Shown in pieces: positions 20,501 to 31,783 of a stretch of DNA of 64,000 nt. Position numbers and translations under genes: made by a program. The stretch is from NCBI GenBank assembly GCA_024195265.1, contig JAJLRJ010000005.1, positions 45,102,587 to 45,166,586 on the forward strand, written 5' to 3'. Source of the stretch: Dendrophyllia cribrosa. Its lineage: Eukaryota > Cnidaria > Anthozoa > Scleractinia > Dendrophylliidae. The notes below the pieces were generated by a model that saw nothing but the letters and a program-made list of their open reading frames with translations, was not told the DNA's origin and searched no databases. The first letter of the stretch is position 1, and each line of letters opens with the position of its first letter.

Positions 20501-23500
20501 TCTCACGGATCTCAACATCATATGATGCCCGATTTAGGGTGTTAGCTCTATTGTACATTGTACACATTCATTGTATTAGGTAAAATTATGTATTCTAATA
20601 TATTCTATGGTATTGTATTCTATTGTATTGTCGTTCTTTTGTGCTCTAATATTCTATTGTTTTAACAAAAGAATAAGTGTTACCCCTAAATCGCGCATGG
20701 TATACTCAACATAGTAGAGGTGTTTGTATATTAATTGACAGATCAGTTAACGAGAAAGTGGAATGTACACATCGAGATTCCCAAGGGAGAATACTTCTTA
20801 TCTCATTGACCTCTGCTGCTATGAAAGTGTCTCTTTGTAATATTTATGCACCTAATAACCACAGTGATCAATTGCTTTTTATTCAGGAACTTAATAACCT
20901 ATTGATAGATAAATCAGAGTTGACATCATTAGTAGTTGGAGGTGATTGGAATTGCACTTTATATAAGAATGATAAAAGGGGAGGGGCACCTCGGAGGCCT
21001 ACTAACTATAGAAACTGTATTTTAATAACAATGGATGCTCTTGACCTTCACGACATTTATAGAAAGCGCCATCCTAAACTTAATAAATACACGTATGCAT
21101 CAAAGGCTTTGAATATTAAATCAAGGATAGACTTATTTCTTATTTCAAGTAACCTCACTAAATTTGTCAAAAAAGTAGATATAAAAACATCGATTGCTCC
21201 TGACCATAATACTTTATACCTAACTATGTCGTGGTCTAAAGCACCCTCACGAGGACCGGGCTTCTGGAAATTCAATAACGAACTTCTAAAAGACGATAAT
21301 TTTATTGATAAAATCCGAGAGATGTATCCGACTTTTCGCGAAAAGTTAAATTACATACAAGATAAAGGGCTGTTTTGGGAATTGCTTAAGATGGAGCTGA
21401 GATCTTTCATCATTGGTTATTCCAAACGTAAAGCTATAACACAAAGGAAAAGGGAATGCGAAATTAAGGAACGCCTTGAGGAATTAGATATAATAATTTG
21501 TAACAGTAATGATTTACAGAACGTTGATACGCACTTAAGAGATTATGAAGAACTTAAACACGAACTTTTATCAATTTATGATAGTAAGAGTAAAGCGGCT
21601 ATGTTTAGATCCAAATGTCGCTGGATCGAAAACGGAGAAAAAGCTACAAAATATTTCTTTAATCTAGAAAAGCGAAATTACAATAGAAAAACAGTCTTTG
21701 AATTAGAATCAGATGATGGAGTAACAATCACTGATGAAAAGGAAATTCTACTAGCCATCGAGACTTTTTATGAAAATTTGTACAGTTCCGATATAACTGA
21801 CTCACAGTGCGACTTCTTAAACTTTAGCGCCAATGTTACTGACATCCCCAAATTGTCTGAAGACGAACGTGACGAAATGGAAGGCGATTTGGGGTATGAC
21901 GAATGTGAGAAAATCATCCGTTCCTTTGAGAAAGAAAAATCGCCTGGTGAAGATGGTTTTACTGTTGAATTTTATCAATCTTTTTTTGATTTGATAGGTC
22001 CAGATCTCGTGGCTAGCCTTAATTTTGGATACCATACAGGTAAACTGTCAATTTCACAGCGTAGAGGAACCATAGCCCTTATTCCAAAAGAAGATGAATC
22101 TTTAACGCTCCTGCAAAATTGGCGTCCGATTACACTACTAAATGTAGATTATAAAATCGCTTCAAAGGCTATTGCTAAGAGACTAGAACCGTTACTTCCT
22201 AAAATAGTTCACCCTGATCAAACTGGTTTTATAAAAGGTAGATATATAGGAGAAAATATCAGGTTAATTAGTGACATATTGGATATAACTTTAAAACAAA
22301 AACTTCCAGGCATTTTAATTTCTTTAGACTTTCGGAAAGCTTTTGACACACTAGAATGGCCCTTTATGCATCGCGTATTAGAATGCTTCAACTTTGGAGA
22401 GAGCGTGAAGAGGTGGATAAAACTTTTCTATACTGACATTGAATCTGCAGTAATGAATAATGGATTTTCTACCAAGTGGTTCAAACCTTCACGAGGCGTT
22501 AGACAAGGCTGTCCCCTATCTCCTTATCTTTTTATCTTAGCGGCAGAAATGCTATCCAACAAAATACGCCAGAGCCCTGATGTGAGAGGAATTTGTATCT
22601 TTGGACACGAAATAAAACTAAATCAATTTGCTGATGATACAAATTTATTTTGCTCAGATCTAACTTCAGTAAAAAACGCGCTGAACTTTGTAAATGAGTT
22701 TGGCAGATGTTCCGGTTTAAAATTAAATTTGAAGAAGACAAAAGCCATGTGGCTCGGAAAATGGGCCCCAAACGATATAAAACCATTACAATTGAAATGG
22801 GTCAAAAGTCCCACTAAGATCTTAGGTACTTATATCTCGTATGATGAAACGGGCAACGACAACTTTAATTTTAATCTGAAAGTTCAGAAGTTGCAATCAA
22901 ACTTAGATATGTGGAAGTCTAGGGCGTTAACTTTATACGGTAAGATATTGATTATTAAGTCCTTGGGAATCTCGCAGCTAATACATTCTTTCTCTAACAC
23001 TTGTATTCCGAAGAGTATCCTCCAAATTGTAAAGGAAAAGCTTTTTAAATTTCTATGGAATAACAAAAAAGATAAAATTAAGCGTGAAGGAGTATATCAG
23101 AATTATGATAAAGGTGGTTTATGTATGGTGGATATTGTTTTAACTGCGAAGTCTTTAAGATTAGGATGGATATCGAGATTACTGCAATCCGGTGAATCAA
23201 ATTGGAGTGCTATTCCCAATTATTATTTTAAGAAATGCGGTGGTCTTAACTTCCTCCTAAGGTGTAATTATGAACTTAAATACTTTGAGGATTTACCAAA
23301 GTTTTATATCGAAATGTTAAATTATTTCAAAGAGTTAAAATGTTTATACCAACATCAACAAGAACAAAATACTATCCTTTTTAACAACAAGAACATATTA
23401 ATTGGAGGAAAGCCTATCTTTTATCGAGAATGGTTTTCCAAAGGTATAATCTCTATTGGACACCTTTTAAATGAAAACGGTAAATTTATGTCTTTTTCCG

Positions 23501-24689
23501 ACTTCCAGACAAAATATGATTGTAGAACAAACTTCCTCCAATTTTATCAAATTATTAGTGCAATTCCTAGTCACCTTTTGATCTTCGCACAACAACAAAT
23601 AGTCTCTTTACCAATCAACTGTATTGAAAATTCAACAATGTTCTCTTTGGACTCCACGACTCAAGTTGATCTAGGTAAGCTGAAAACAAAAGACTACTAT
23701 CAACTTCTAAATAACAAAACCCATACTGCCTATCAAACTGGAACACAGAAATGGAATAAAACTTTCCCCCTCAATGAGAATGATTGGTGCCAGCTTTTTA
23801 AATTTATACCGAAACTGTGTCAAGAACAAAAATTACGAGAATTTCAATTTAAATTTATTCATCGGATCGTCGTTACCAGAAAGAAACTTTTTAAATTTCG
23901 TATCAAACCAAATAGTGACTGTATTTATTGTGGTGAGGAAGATTCTATAGAACACACCTTTAAAGACTGCTCTTTCACTAAATCATTTATTGAAAAAACT
24001 CTTGAATGGTTTAATAATACAAATAAATGTAATTTCACCCCAAGTGAAAAGGATATATTATTTGGAATTTTTAACAATAACACCAAAACTGGAGAACTGG
24101 TGAGAAGACTGAATTACACCTTCCTGTTCATGCGGTATTATATATATAGTGCGAAACTCGAAGAGAAAGCTCTTTCTGTACAAGAATTCATGCGCAAAAT
24201 TCTCCTAAAATATAAAATTGAAAAACTTTGTAGTTCAAATATTGTAAGTAATAAGTGATGTATAAACGTATTATTATTGTTGTTAGTCATTGTTAAATGT
24301 TACTCCTTTTTGATTGAAATGTAATTGTACGTATTGTATATAAGTAGAGTATTGTATTATAAGTAGTGTAAGCATTGTATTGTAAGTAGTGTGAGTATTG
24401 TATTGCACGTGTTGTAAGTAGAGTATCGTTAAGTAATGTAAGCATTGTATTGTAAGTAGTGCAAATATTATATTGTAATTAAATGAGGAAATTAAAAAAA
24501 AATAAATAAAAAATAAATAAATAAATAAAAAAAATAACCCGTTCTGGAAAAAAAAAAAAAAAAAAAAAAAAGGTCCTAAAACTGAGAAATTGGAAGCGGA
24601 ATTTAAAACGCCTTACCGTCAGTCTCCTCACGACCCAAAACGATACCGCTTAACAACACAAGGATGCAGAGTTTTGCCAGGATAGGCAT
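17460..24689 (-). CDS. Secreted cysteine-rich peptide, copy 2 (LINE in intron)
   Basis: A paralogue of the gene at 7538-8201. Exon 1 (24689-24617) is again 73 bp: ATG, hydrophobic signal peptide with one change at residue 2, donor GTAAGG in phase 1. Exon 2 starts at 17833 after CTTTCGTAG and encodes the acidic segment and the same seven-Cys pattern (CMFDC, PFC, DPC, VCC, MRC). The dibasic Lys-Arg of copy 1 is changed here to Gln-Arg. Downstream of the last shared Cys the frame stays open to 17460 but runs through a MITE (17521-17630), so the true stop is uncertain. The intron is about 6.8 kb, against 379 bp in copy 1, mainly because of the LINE 19106-24569 and the MITE 18173-18335. No inactivating change is seen in the signal or Cys-rich parts. 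Confidence 0.6.
17521..17630. repeat. 110-bp MITE in the 3' end of cysteine-rich copy 2
   Basis: CCATTCTTGTCCCCAGAGC (17521-17539) is inverted at 17612-17630 with two differences. A second inverted pair, GAGCACGAGGACCA (17567-17580) and TGGTCCTCGTGCTC (17587-17600), forms the centre. A fragment of the same family lies at 38093-38150. Confidence 0.8.
18173..18335. repeat. MITE family C, copy 1
   Basis: AATAGCCCAATTTCGATATA (18173 on) is inverted to 18335, with arms extending over TTAAAATTCAACTT and AAAAGACATCAC. The second copy is at 36891-37051. It is inserted in the intron of cysteine-rich gene copy 2. Confidence 0.88.
18336..18729. other. intron sequence, nothing recognised
   Basis: Intron of cysteine-rich gene copy 2. 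Contains GGCTGACTAGATC (near 18478), a short motif also seen near 41630 and 43442, of unknown meaning. No exon recognised. Confidence 0.35.
18730..19085. repeat. Three units of the dispersed ~105-bp monomer
   Basis: Units at about 18735, 18840 and 18945 carry CAG(C/T)ACCA(C/T)AGGAAAGTACTG. The last continues into intron sequence shared with copy 1 (GGGTTTCAATGTTTATAGAC). The same monomer forms the array at 5611-6080. Confidence 0.85.
19091..19105. repeat. LINE target-site duplication, left copy
   Basis: AAGGTCCTAAAACTG is repeated exactly at 24570-24584, just after the poly(A) tail. It is a 15-bp duplication made by target-primed reverse transcription. Confidence 0.92.
19234..20112 (+). CDS. 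LINE ORF1 protein (coiled coil, L1-ORF1-like)
   Basis: 292 aa and complete. Residues about 30-145 have heptad-like Leu, Ile and Lys/Glu patterns typical of a long coiled coil, which in L1 ORF1p drives trimer formation. The region from about 146 (YSRKNTIEIHGIP, then PIIVKFVSHKIKSQLYKAR) matches the RRM-like RNA-binding core of L1 ORF1 proteins, and the C-terminal part (residues about 230-290) its C-terminal domain. No zinc knuckle. It would coat the LINE RNA and act as a nucleic acid chaperone. ATG 19234 follows the short 5' UTR. No stop or frameshift. Confidence 0.88.
   Translation: MQDHNPKKIKRGDRSSTEDDLSIAKKANMASESENECAEDLEGEPSLSEIKGILNDIQQSISSILKDNMTLKENLAQLKSSFGSQAREIDKLKQALEISKKENETLRNELDVSKTSLAEQINEIEKVYDQMDELEQYSRKNTIEIHGIPEDAYESTEYAVMKVAEALAIPLNESEIEISHKLKRKGNRPIIVKFVSHKIKSQLYKARTKLKNVKMSDLFPNYCSSIQSSERIYINENLTQFRRNLVNEASKLKRNRGGPVLNLWTIDGKVFVKTSPDGAPVRIYSTGDLSDL
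20309..24258 (+). pseudogene. LINE ORF2: endonuclease and reverse transcriptase, split by a MITE
   Basis: The N-terminus (20309-20518) begins the endonuclease with VSLNVRGLR and FLQETYS. The rest (from 20713) continues it with GGDWNC, RIDLFLIS and APDHN. The reverse transcriptase follows: KSPGEDGF, NWRPITLLNVDYKI, SLDFRKAFDTLEW, GVRQGCPLSPYLF, then FADD at the catalytic site, and LGTYIS. The C-terminus has a CX2CX7HX4C-type cluster (CIYCGEEDSIEHTFKDC). The 194 bp of MITE plus duplicated target puts the halves in different frames; taking that length away gives one continuous frame of about 1251 codons with no other lesion. So the enzyme was intact before the MITE arrived and is now disabled. 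Confidence 0.9.
20519..20704. mobile_element. 186-bp hAT-type MITE inside LINE ORF2
   Basis: Ends CATATGATGCCCGATTTAGGG and the complement of TATACCATGCGCGATTTAGG agree in 17 of 21 positions. CTCAACAT flanks both sides exactly (20511-20518 and 20705-20712), an 8-bp target duplication as left by hAT transposases. The interior is low-complexity TATTCTATTGTATTG. No coding capacity. Confidence 0.9.
24570..24584. repeat. LINE target-site duplication, right copy
   Basis: AAGGTCCTAAAACTG is identical to 19091-19105 and directly follows the poly(A) tail. Sequence after it (AGAAATTGGAAGCGG) resumes the intron as seen in copy 1 near 8099. Confidence 0.92.
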
Positions 24690-24720
24690 CTTAACCAAGA
24701 AATGCGCGCAAACTGAAAAA

Positions 24721-24914
24721 AACAGGAAAATGACTAAGAGAAACAGGAAAAGAGAAACAGGAAAATGACTAAGAGAAACAGGAAAAGAGAAACAGGAAAA
24801 TGACTAAGAGAAACAGGAAAAGAGAATAAGAGAAACAGGAAAAGAGAAACAGGAAAATGACTAAAAGAAACAGGAAAAGAGAAACAGGAAAAGAGAAACA
24901 GGAAAATGACTAAG
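24721..24914. repeat. Minisatellite just upstream of cysteine-rich copy 2
   Basis: Mixed units of 21 bp (AGAAACAGGAAAATGACTAAG) and 14 bp (AGAAACAGGAAAAG) repeat about ten times. Copy 1 has one such unit at the same place (8236-8256). The array starts about 30 bp upstream of the copy 2 ATG, in its 5' UTR or promoter. Confidence 0.88.
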
Positions 24915-25150
24915 TACCGTATAAATGTTTTACCCACTTTTATAACCCGTTATTTCTAAAGCTGCTGTTACACGTAACAATTTTGCCTGCAACTTGTCTC
25001 GCGAAAAACTTTGTTGTGAAGTTGCACGTACAATGTTACACTTTACAAATGTCATGCAACTTGTATCGCGAAAGAAATTGCGTAAGTTGAAAAATGACGC
25101 ATCTGTTGACTGAAGAGTGTGGCGAAACAAGTTTGTTGCAGAGCGTTATA
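24915..25150. repeat. Upstream end of the duplicated cysteine-rich gene segment
   Basis: Matches about 8262-8500 (TACCGTATAAA, CACTTTTATAACC, then GCTGCTGTTACACGTAA and TGCAACTTGTCTCGC). It shows that the duplication covers the promoter region as well as the gene. The match fades after the AAGAGTGTGGCGAAACAAG block. Confidence 0.75.
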
Positions 25151-25179
25151 CGTAAAACTCCCGATCACAAGCCGGAAGG

Positions 25180-25325
25180 TCGATTTTAGTGGCAGTTTCT
25201 TGGTGTTGCGATCACCAAATGACGTAAAACAAAAGATTCAAAAGAAAGTAAACAATACCCACACCACAACACAATAGCTAACGAACAATAGTCTCCGCAA
25301 CACCAAGAAACACCCATTTTAGTGC
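25180..25325. repeat. Possible small MITE
   Basis: GTTTCTTGGTGTTGCG (25195-25210) is exactly inverted at 25296-25311. The outer limits are not clear. Confidence 0.45.
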
Positions 25326-28300
25326 ACGCATTACGGGTCCAAATTCGCCCTGGAAATTCACGCATTTGAATAAATGTTTAGTTACTTTTCACACATTCCT
25401 TTTTCGCACCCAATAATCCCCATCTGTCTAAAGTTATCGTTTCCTGTGGACAAAACAGACTTAAAACACTATTTATAGGTATTGTAGTTAATATTCGGCC
25501 AAAATAAATTTGATCTCTTTGCGGCAGACTTGACATAAATTTCGAAACCATGGGTAATAATATTTTGCTGCGTATCTTTAGCGCTGTTTTAATTGCTTAA
25601 AAGCAATGGATTTGTCGATGTGGATCGCGTTTTATTGCCATTCTTGGGTTCCAATTGACTTGATTTGCTCTTATTGGTCACTTGTGCGTCGATTCATCCG
25701 GTTAAAGTGTCTTTGCTATGTTTCGCAAAGAAAAGCAATGTGTAATGATTAGCGATGCAAACGAGGAAAATGGCGGACCGCAGTGGTAAGTGCTCTAATC
25801 CCGACTGGCTTGCTAACATGGCAATATCAAAGACATTTATTCGGAAATACCGCCTATAATGTGCTCTATGCATGAATGGTTCCAACACATATACGTGTTA
25901 GGAATACTAGAAAGGCCATACTATAGACAGGAATACTATGGAAAGTCAGATCTGATGTAACAGCAGCTTGATAGCATGAAGCCTGGCCGTGGTGTTGTAA
26001 CTGCCCCTACAATTTTCTTTACACCAGCCCCCTGTTGATGTCGCTTCCACAGCCCCTCGTAGTACACCCAGCCATCTTACAACTGACAAGCTTGTTGTAC
26101 AAAACATAATCAAAGTTTTTCTCATCCATTCCTTGTGTCAGAAAATATCTTACATGCTTAAGAAGAAAACAGCTAAAAAGCCTACAAAGAAACACAACTT
26201 ACGTCGGATCGAAAATAAACCATTGTTATTGGCTTAACTCAACAACCCAATGAAAAGACAGAACATTTGATCCTCCCCAAGAGCCCATAAGTCGCTAACA
26301 TTCTACAACGTCACATCATTCTACGAGACCTCTCTACATGGGAGCAACTGATGAGGTTCACCAAAGAACCGAAACTATCATGCTGGAGTTTCAAATATTT
26401 CAAACTGGATGCAATGACGCCATACTTCTGACAATAGAGATACTGCCTACAGTCTGCCTAGCTCCGAGAAACATAAACTTAAACGCAGAATAAACTCAAA
26501 AAGCTAAAAACAATTGCAAGATGCCACTGTTCCAATATAGACCGTGACTATCGCATAAGACTTGGATCTTAGAATCTTTTAGTCGTGATGAAGAAACACT
26601 ATATCACAGGTTATGCTAACCGCAGACTTATGCGCTCACATTAAATCACGGACTGAGAAATGAACTGATCCTAAGCAGCGAATAATTTTAAGCGGCTACT
26701 TCTGATCCTGCAAAACAAGCAAGCAATGAAATGTCACTTATGTTTAGTCATTCTATGTTTTAGAATTAAGGGAGACTTGTTTTTGGTGTTAAAAATATAT
26801 GCAATAAGAATTATATAATCTTGAAGCACTTAAAAATGTTGTTAACTCGCTCTTAACTTGTACTCTTGTAAGTGATTCTTCGTAGTGATCAAATGTTTTC
26901 TCTGGTATGATTTTGGTACAGAGCAAGGGCTTTGCGATAATTATCACTCGGTACTTCAAAACAAATTAATTCACCGAATAAACAATCTTAAATCGGGTCT
27001 TTCTGTTTTGCAATGATGCCATTCACCTCAATTGTGTTATGATCTTGACCCCTACTTCAGGTTGACAATTCGTGATCAGTCCTTACTGGAAAAACGCCAT
27101 TCTTACTCATTTTTTTTAGCGTAAAGACTTCATGCCGTTTCCGAGATTATACCAGTTTATATGTCATAGAAACTTCAGCTTATCCGTATTTTGTGAGTAG
27201 CACCTTTCTGTTAGTAGAAGCAATTACCACTACTTAATTATTTACACATTAATTGGCTTTATGCTCTAATAGCTATAGGCGTCTAGTCAAGATAATTAAA
27301 TAAAGCTCAGGTCAAGTTTTTCTAAGCGCGCTACCTGGAAATAGTAATTCTAGTTAGAGTAACTTATTTTTTTTATTTCTCTGTCTTATTTTTCCGTAAA
27401 ACTATAACGATTTAGGTGACTTCTTCGGTCATTAATCGAGACTGTTTAATTACTTTTTGGACCTTGTTCACACGTCACGCAATGTACGATAAAAGGTGGT
27501 ATTAAGTAACAAAGGATCTATTGTCTACGTACTTGTTTCTCTCTATATATAGATATATAGAGAGAAAGCAATGGAACTAAAACTCACTGGAAACACTCAA
27601 AATCGCCCACAAACCACACAGAAGACAAGGAAATACACAAGCGAAGTAAGGTAGGCAATTTTTATTGAAATCTTGTCCGTATTTTTTAGCTCCTAGAATG
27701 GACCGTTTTTTCTCATACAAATCCTTATAATTTCGCTTGTAACGGTTACTGTGACACATATAGCTTGGGCTACCTGTGTTTTAAGCAGAACATTGTGAAG
27801 TAACTGAACTGTAAAGAACTGTGGAAGTTTAATCAAGAGAAAAAGCCAGAGCAAGCTACTGAGGTCTGCTTACTGAGTCCCGAACAGTTGAGTGTAGAAT
27901 ACGTTGCCAGTCCTCCAACAACGCTTATTCTACAATTGATTTTCTAAGAAATCTCCGTTGCGGGCCATAGTGTTCGGGAGAATAAAAGCAAGTCTTGTTT
28001 GCTTCCAGACAACGTGGCAGCCGCACCAACGTTAATATGTGATTATCTTTCGGCATACGGGTAGTTGGACTTTGTTCTACATTTATTTTTAGCTTTTCTA
28101 ACATTTCAAAATGAGATCGTGATTCAAGTCCCGTTGCGGACATTTCCGTAAGCGGCCGTGGACACTTTCAGGGGTTACGATTTAGGCGTTTCAGACAATC
28201 ATTGGGGCCGTTTTTGTTTCTATCTGGATGAAATTTACTGTTACCCCTGATATTTAGTAGGTGTTTTCAGAATAGTGGGTCATTTACATGTGAAATGGGA

Positions 28301-29479
28301 GTGATGCGAAAGATCTTTATGATGCCAGCCAAGAACATTGCATCTCTAATGACATCTCTAAAGCAAGAAGCTACTTTGCTGAATGTAATCTGAATAATGA
28401 ATAGATTTACCATGCTGTTAACCGGTTCTTTTTTCGTGGAGAAAAGTGAAAGTTGTCGAAATGAAATGTCTTTAACATATACTCCAATGTTCATATGTGA
28501 AAAAACCTACAAATTGGCAGTTCAGTTTCTAGGGTATATGAAAGTTAAAATCCACCAAATACGAGTCAGTTTAACGGCTATAAAACGTGATGTTGAATGC
28601 GTTGAACTACTTGGTCTGTTATTCGGTGAACTACAAACGACTCTGACCCTGACGTGGTTTACAATTCCAATAAGTAGCGTATTCAATCTTTTTGCTGCGG
28701 AACGAGCGCAGCAAGTGAGCAGCAACATAATCAGGATTTAAGAGAAATATATGAGAAAAAAATATAAGCTACGAAAAATCTCGAAATGATCGCTTTTTAC
28801 TAGAATTCACTGCGCCATGAACACATTTGGGCCAGAATGCACTGCGAGATTTCCCAGTCGAAATCGGAACTCAGTTGTCGAAGGCTACCGCGAGTTGAGC
28901 GTGGACTGTGAGGCATAGCGATAGGACCGTTGGATAGCAAAGATTTTCGAAGATTGTACGGGATAAAAGACATTTATCTTGAAATCACTCCGACAGCGGT
29001 CGATGAAACTAACTGAGCTGAGCGCGTGGGGACGCGAAACCTGAGCTGAGCGCGTGAAGACGCGAACACGATACGGCTAGCTAGTAACGCAACAGACTCA
29101 ACTCAATAGTTAACCTAAATTTTCACACCTACCTCGTGGTGAACGCGTCCTTAGCTCAACAATATTCTACAGACATTGCAAGAACTTGATGCGTGAATTA
29201 ACAAAATTAGTCTTAATATCAGCTGGAGTTTTCGTCGATTCATCCCGTTTACATTTGCTTTGCTTCCCCTCAAAAAACGAAAGACAAAATTCTGTAATAC
29301 CAGTGAGACGATAAAACAGCATTATTACAACAAATGTACCGCAGCAATTACTATCTTTTGGATACACTAGTTTAAGTAACTTGTGCATCAAAATATTTTC
29401 TGTAAATAGATCTCAAATTCAGTTTTAAGTTTGCAAACACAATCATGGCTGAAGACATCGCCCGCACTTTATAACTATA
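25326..29479. other. 4.1-kb stretch with no recognised gene or repeat
   Basis: AT-rich and the quietest part of the window. Short open frames (for example 28397-28741 on +, 25694-25888 on -) show no domain, no signal peptide followed by a mature part, and no convincing splice chain. A short CTCTCTATATATAGATATATAGAGAG palindrome lies near 27538. It may hold regulatory DNA or introns of a gene I cannot see. Confidence 0.4.
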
Positions 29480-29648
29480 CAGGGGCGGATCTAGGGGGAG
29501 GGTGCAGGGGGTGCGCACCCCCCCCCCCCCCCCCCTGAGATGACCTAGTCTGCGTTGTTCGCTTTTAAAATTTGTTTACGTCACCCTTCAGTTACGTCAT
29601 TCCTTAGAGGTGCACCCCCTCCTAAGAAAAATCCTGGATCCGCCCCTG
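29480..29648. repeat. 169-bp MITE with C-rich loop
   Basis: CAGGGGCGGATC (29480 on) is inverted to 29648, and an inner GGAGGGTGCAGGGGGTGC pairs with TGCACCCCCTCC. CTATA flanks both sides. A C16-C18 run at about 29516-29535 is probably variable. Confidence 0.8.
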
Positions 29649-30585
29649 CTATAGGACTTGTATATATAACACCGTGCTTAATCACTTTTTTGCATAACGT
29701 TCATAAGGTGGACGTACCTTCAGTTAAAACTTTGCGAAGTTGATCGGAATGGTGAGACTGGAGAACTTGCAATCACGCGGCGCTTTTCACAAATGTGACT
29801 GCAGTTTGGATAAACACTCATTTTATTTAAGTCGAAAACTAATTGATTTTTAAAACAATTGCGCGGTGCTTTCACAATAGGAGCATTAACGAAGAGAGAT
29901 ATCATTTAAATATGAATAGTATAGAAATGAATTCGAAAGGAGTTGAATGCCTTTTCACAGTTTAAATGACGCCGATGTTTCATAGGCACTTTAATGGCGC
30001 TAATTCTTTAAGTTCAGTGAAGCTTCACAGTAGATATATATATCTGCAAAGTATGTAAATTAAAATATTTTTAAAGGGTATCTAAAAAACACAGTCGTGG
30101 GAAAGGTTTATCGATCTCTGCGCCGCTTCACGAAATATCCGAATTTAGTATATACTGAAGCAGTGGATAGCATTGTTGGCGCGCTCTGATTGGCTACTGA
30201 AACTCGGAATAGCAAGTGCTATTCACCTCCCAGCAATTTGCGGGCGAAAATTGTAATCGTTGACAGGAATAAATGAGTTAAAAAGCATCATTTTCGCTAT
30301 ATTATCTCACTGTTTCAGTATATACTGAAACAGCTATTTCGCGGCTCGGTAAATATCCACCACTACCCACCTACACTGAGGTGAATAGTTGTTAAATATT
30401 TTTCAGTTGGCTAGGTTTTCTTTATTTTTTCGGGTGCAGGCCCTGACATTATAAAAACTGGTGGTGGCTTTGATTGCAACAGGGGTGTGCGATCATGTTG
30501 GAATCAAAAAGGTTGTTCTTAAAAATTTGCCGAACTTTAGTTCAATTGTTAGTTATACTAATCTACTAATGCATTAGCGCGTCTA
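29649..30585. other. no gene recognised
   Basis: AT-rich. Contains a small ATACTGAAACAG/CTGTTTCAGTAT palindrome near 30315 with a related half-site near 30152. Otherwise nothing was recognised. Confidence 0.35.
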
Positions 30586-31082
30586 TTAGAGATGTTTCGC
30601 ATAAGCACACTCCATATGATAATGACCTACTAATAGTGGCTAACACCTAATAAGTATGCTAATTTCAGATGAAGCTCATGAATACCTTTATTTTGCGTGA
30701 ACAAGCAGTTTTTTCAAAGTTTATTCAATCTTTTTAGCTAGTTTCACGATAGTTGAAATATACACACACATATCTTTTTATTCACGATTTCGTAAAAGTC
30801 AGTCGCTGTTTGTATCTTCAAATTTATATAAAACGGAATTAATTTTGTCCATCATACGCATGGCCTTATTGCACATTTGTGTGTGTGCTTGATTTGCTTC
30901 CTTGGCATACTTTATTATTTTTTTTATTTATTTATTACAATTCATGGCTAAAATAGAAATAAATTACATTACAAAAAAAAAATTGTAGACTAGAAATAGC
31001 CATAGGAGGTCCGCAAAAAAGTCCTAGACCCCATTCTAGGCGGACCCCCAATGTTCAAATCACATTGATTTGACTTTTGAGA

Positions 31083-31783
31083 TCACTTTTCACGACGTTT
31101 CTTCTTCTTGTTCTCTTGTTTCTTTGGTGCTTTCGCACAGAGAACATCGCTTCCGCTAGGTTCAGCTGGCTTCTCGTCATCATCACCAGAAGGGTCACCA
31201 CGTTCAATGGGTGGTTCCTCTTCACAAGAATCACTACTTTGTACATGTGCTTCATAAGCAAACTTACTCAGCCGTCGCTCCTCTGGAGTGGACTTCATCG
31301 CGTAACGCATTTTGGATTTTTTAATCATTTGCGACATGCTTTGAGAGGTGCTTGGTTGCGACATGCTTTTAGATGTACTTGGTCCGCTTTCCTGGCTTGC
31401 TTTCTTAATATTTTGGTTGACAATCCTCTGCACACGCTTTATCGCCGCTTTTTTTTCTGCGTTGTTATAGTACTCCACCGTTTTCTCCTTCTTTAAATAG
31501 TTGCCCGACATGGATGTTACCTGGGATTTAATAAATCCAAGGATTTCATCCCATCCACCCGTACATTGATGGTATGCTTTAAGCACAAGTTCCTCTACTT
31601 CTTTCGTCACATGGTAACGTTGCCGTTTAGTCTCCGACGACACTAAAACTAAAGTGGACGGTAATTTTTACAACATAGGTTTGGGAGGAGTATTTTTCAG
31701 AAATTAGACTACATACCTTGCAATCCATCAGAGTTTGGCACATCGTCGTCTGCAAATTTGACTGGACGCCAAAAGTTTGCCAT
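31083..31783 (-). CDS. Harbinger 1 accessory DNA-binding protein
   Basis: Two exons on the minus strand. Exon 1 (31783-31717) starts at ATG (MANFWRP...) and ends at donor GTATGT in phase 1. A 74-bp intron ends at TTTTAG. Exon 2 (31642-31083) continues in frame to a stop, giving about 208 aa. The N-terminal half (VEELVLKAYHQCTGGWDEILGF) has the tryptophan-containing helical look of a Myb/SANT or MADF-like domain. The middle is Ser/Thr/Gln-rich and the tail is acidic then strongly basic (KKKKRREK), a likely nuclear signal. In Harbinger elements this partner binds the TIRs and brings in the nuclease. AATAAA signals lie just downstream on this strand (30925-30935). Confidence 0.7.

Larger units (their letters stand above)
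19106..24569 (+). mobile_element. Nearly full-length L1/Tx1-like LINE
   Basis: A 5.46-kb non-LTR retrotransposon bounded by an exact 15-bp duplication. It has a short 5' UTR (19106-19233), ORF1 (19234-20112), ORF2 (20309-24258, interrupted by a 186-bp MITE), a 3' UTR of degenerate GTATTGTAAGTAGTG repeats (24300-24480), A-rich sequence and a final poly(A). Exact duplications and otherwise open ORFs point to a young insertion. It sits in the intron of the cysteine-rich gene copy 2, on the opposite strand. Clade by resemblance: a coiled-coil ORF1 and an apurinic-type endonuclease are seen in L1 and Tx1 elements. Confidence 0.93.

Noticed and set aside
28397..28741. 114-codon open frame
   Set aside because: No domain and an open frame on the opposite strand over the same bases; length is within chance.
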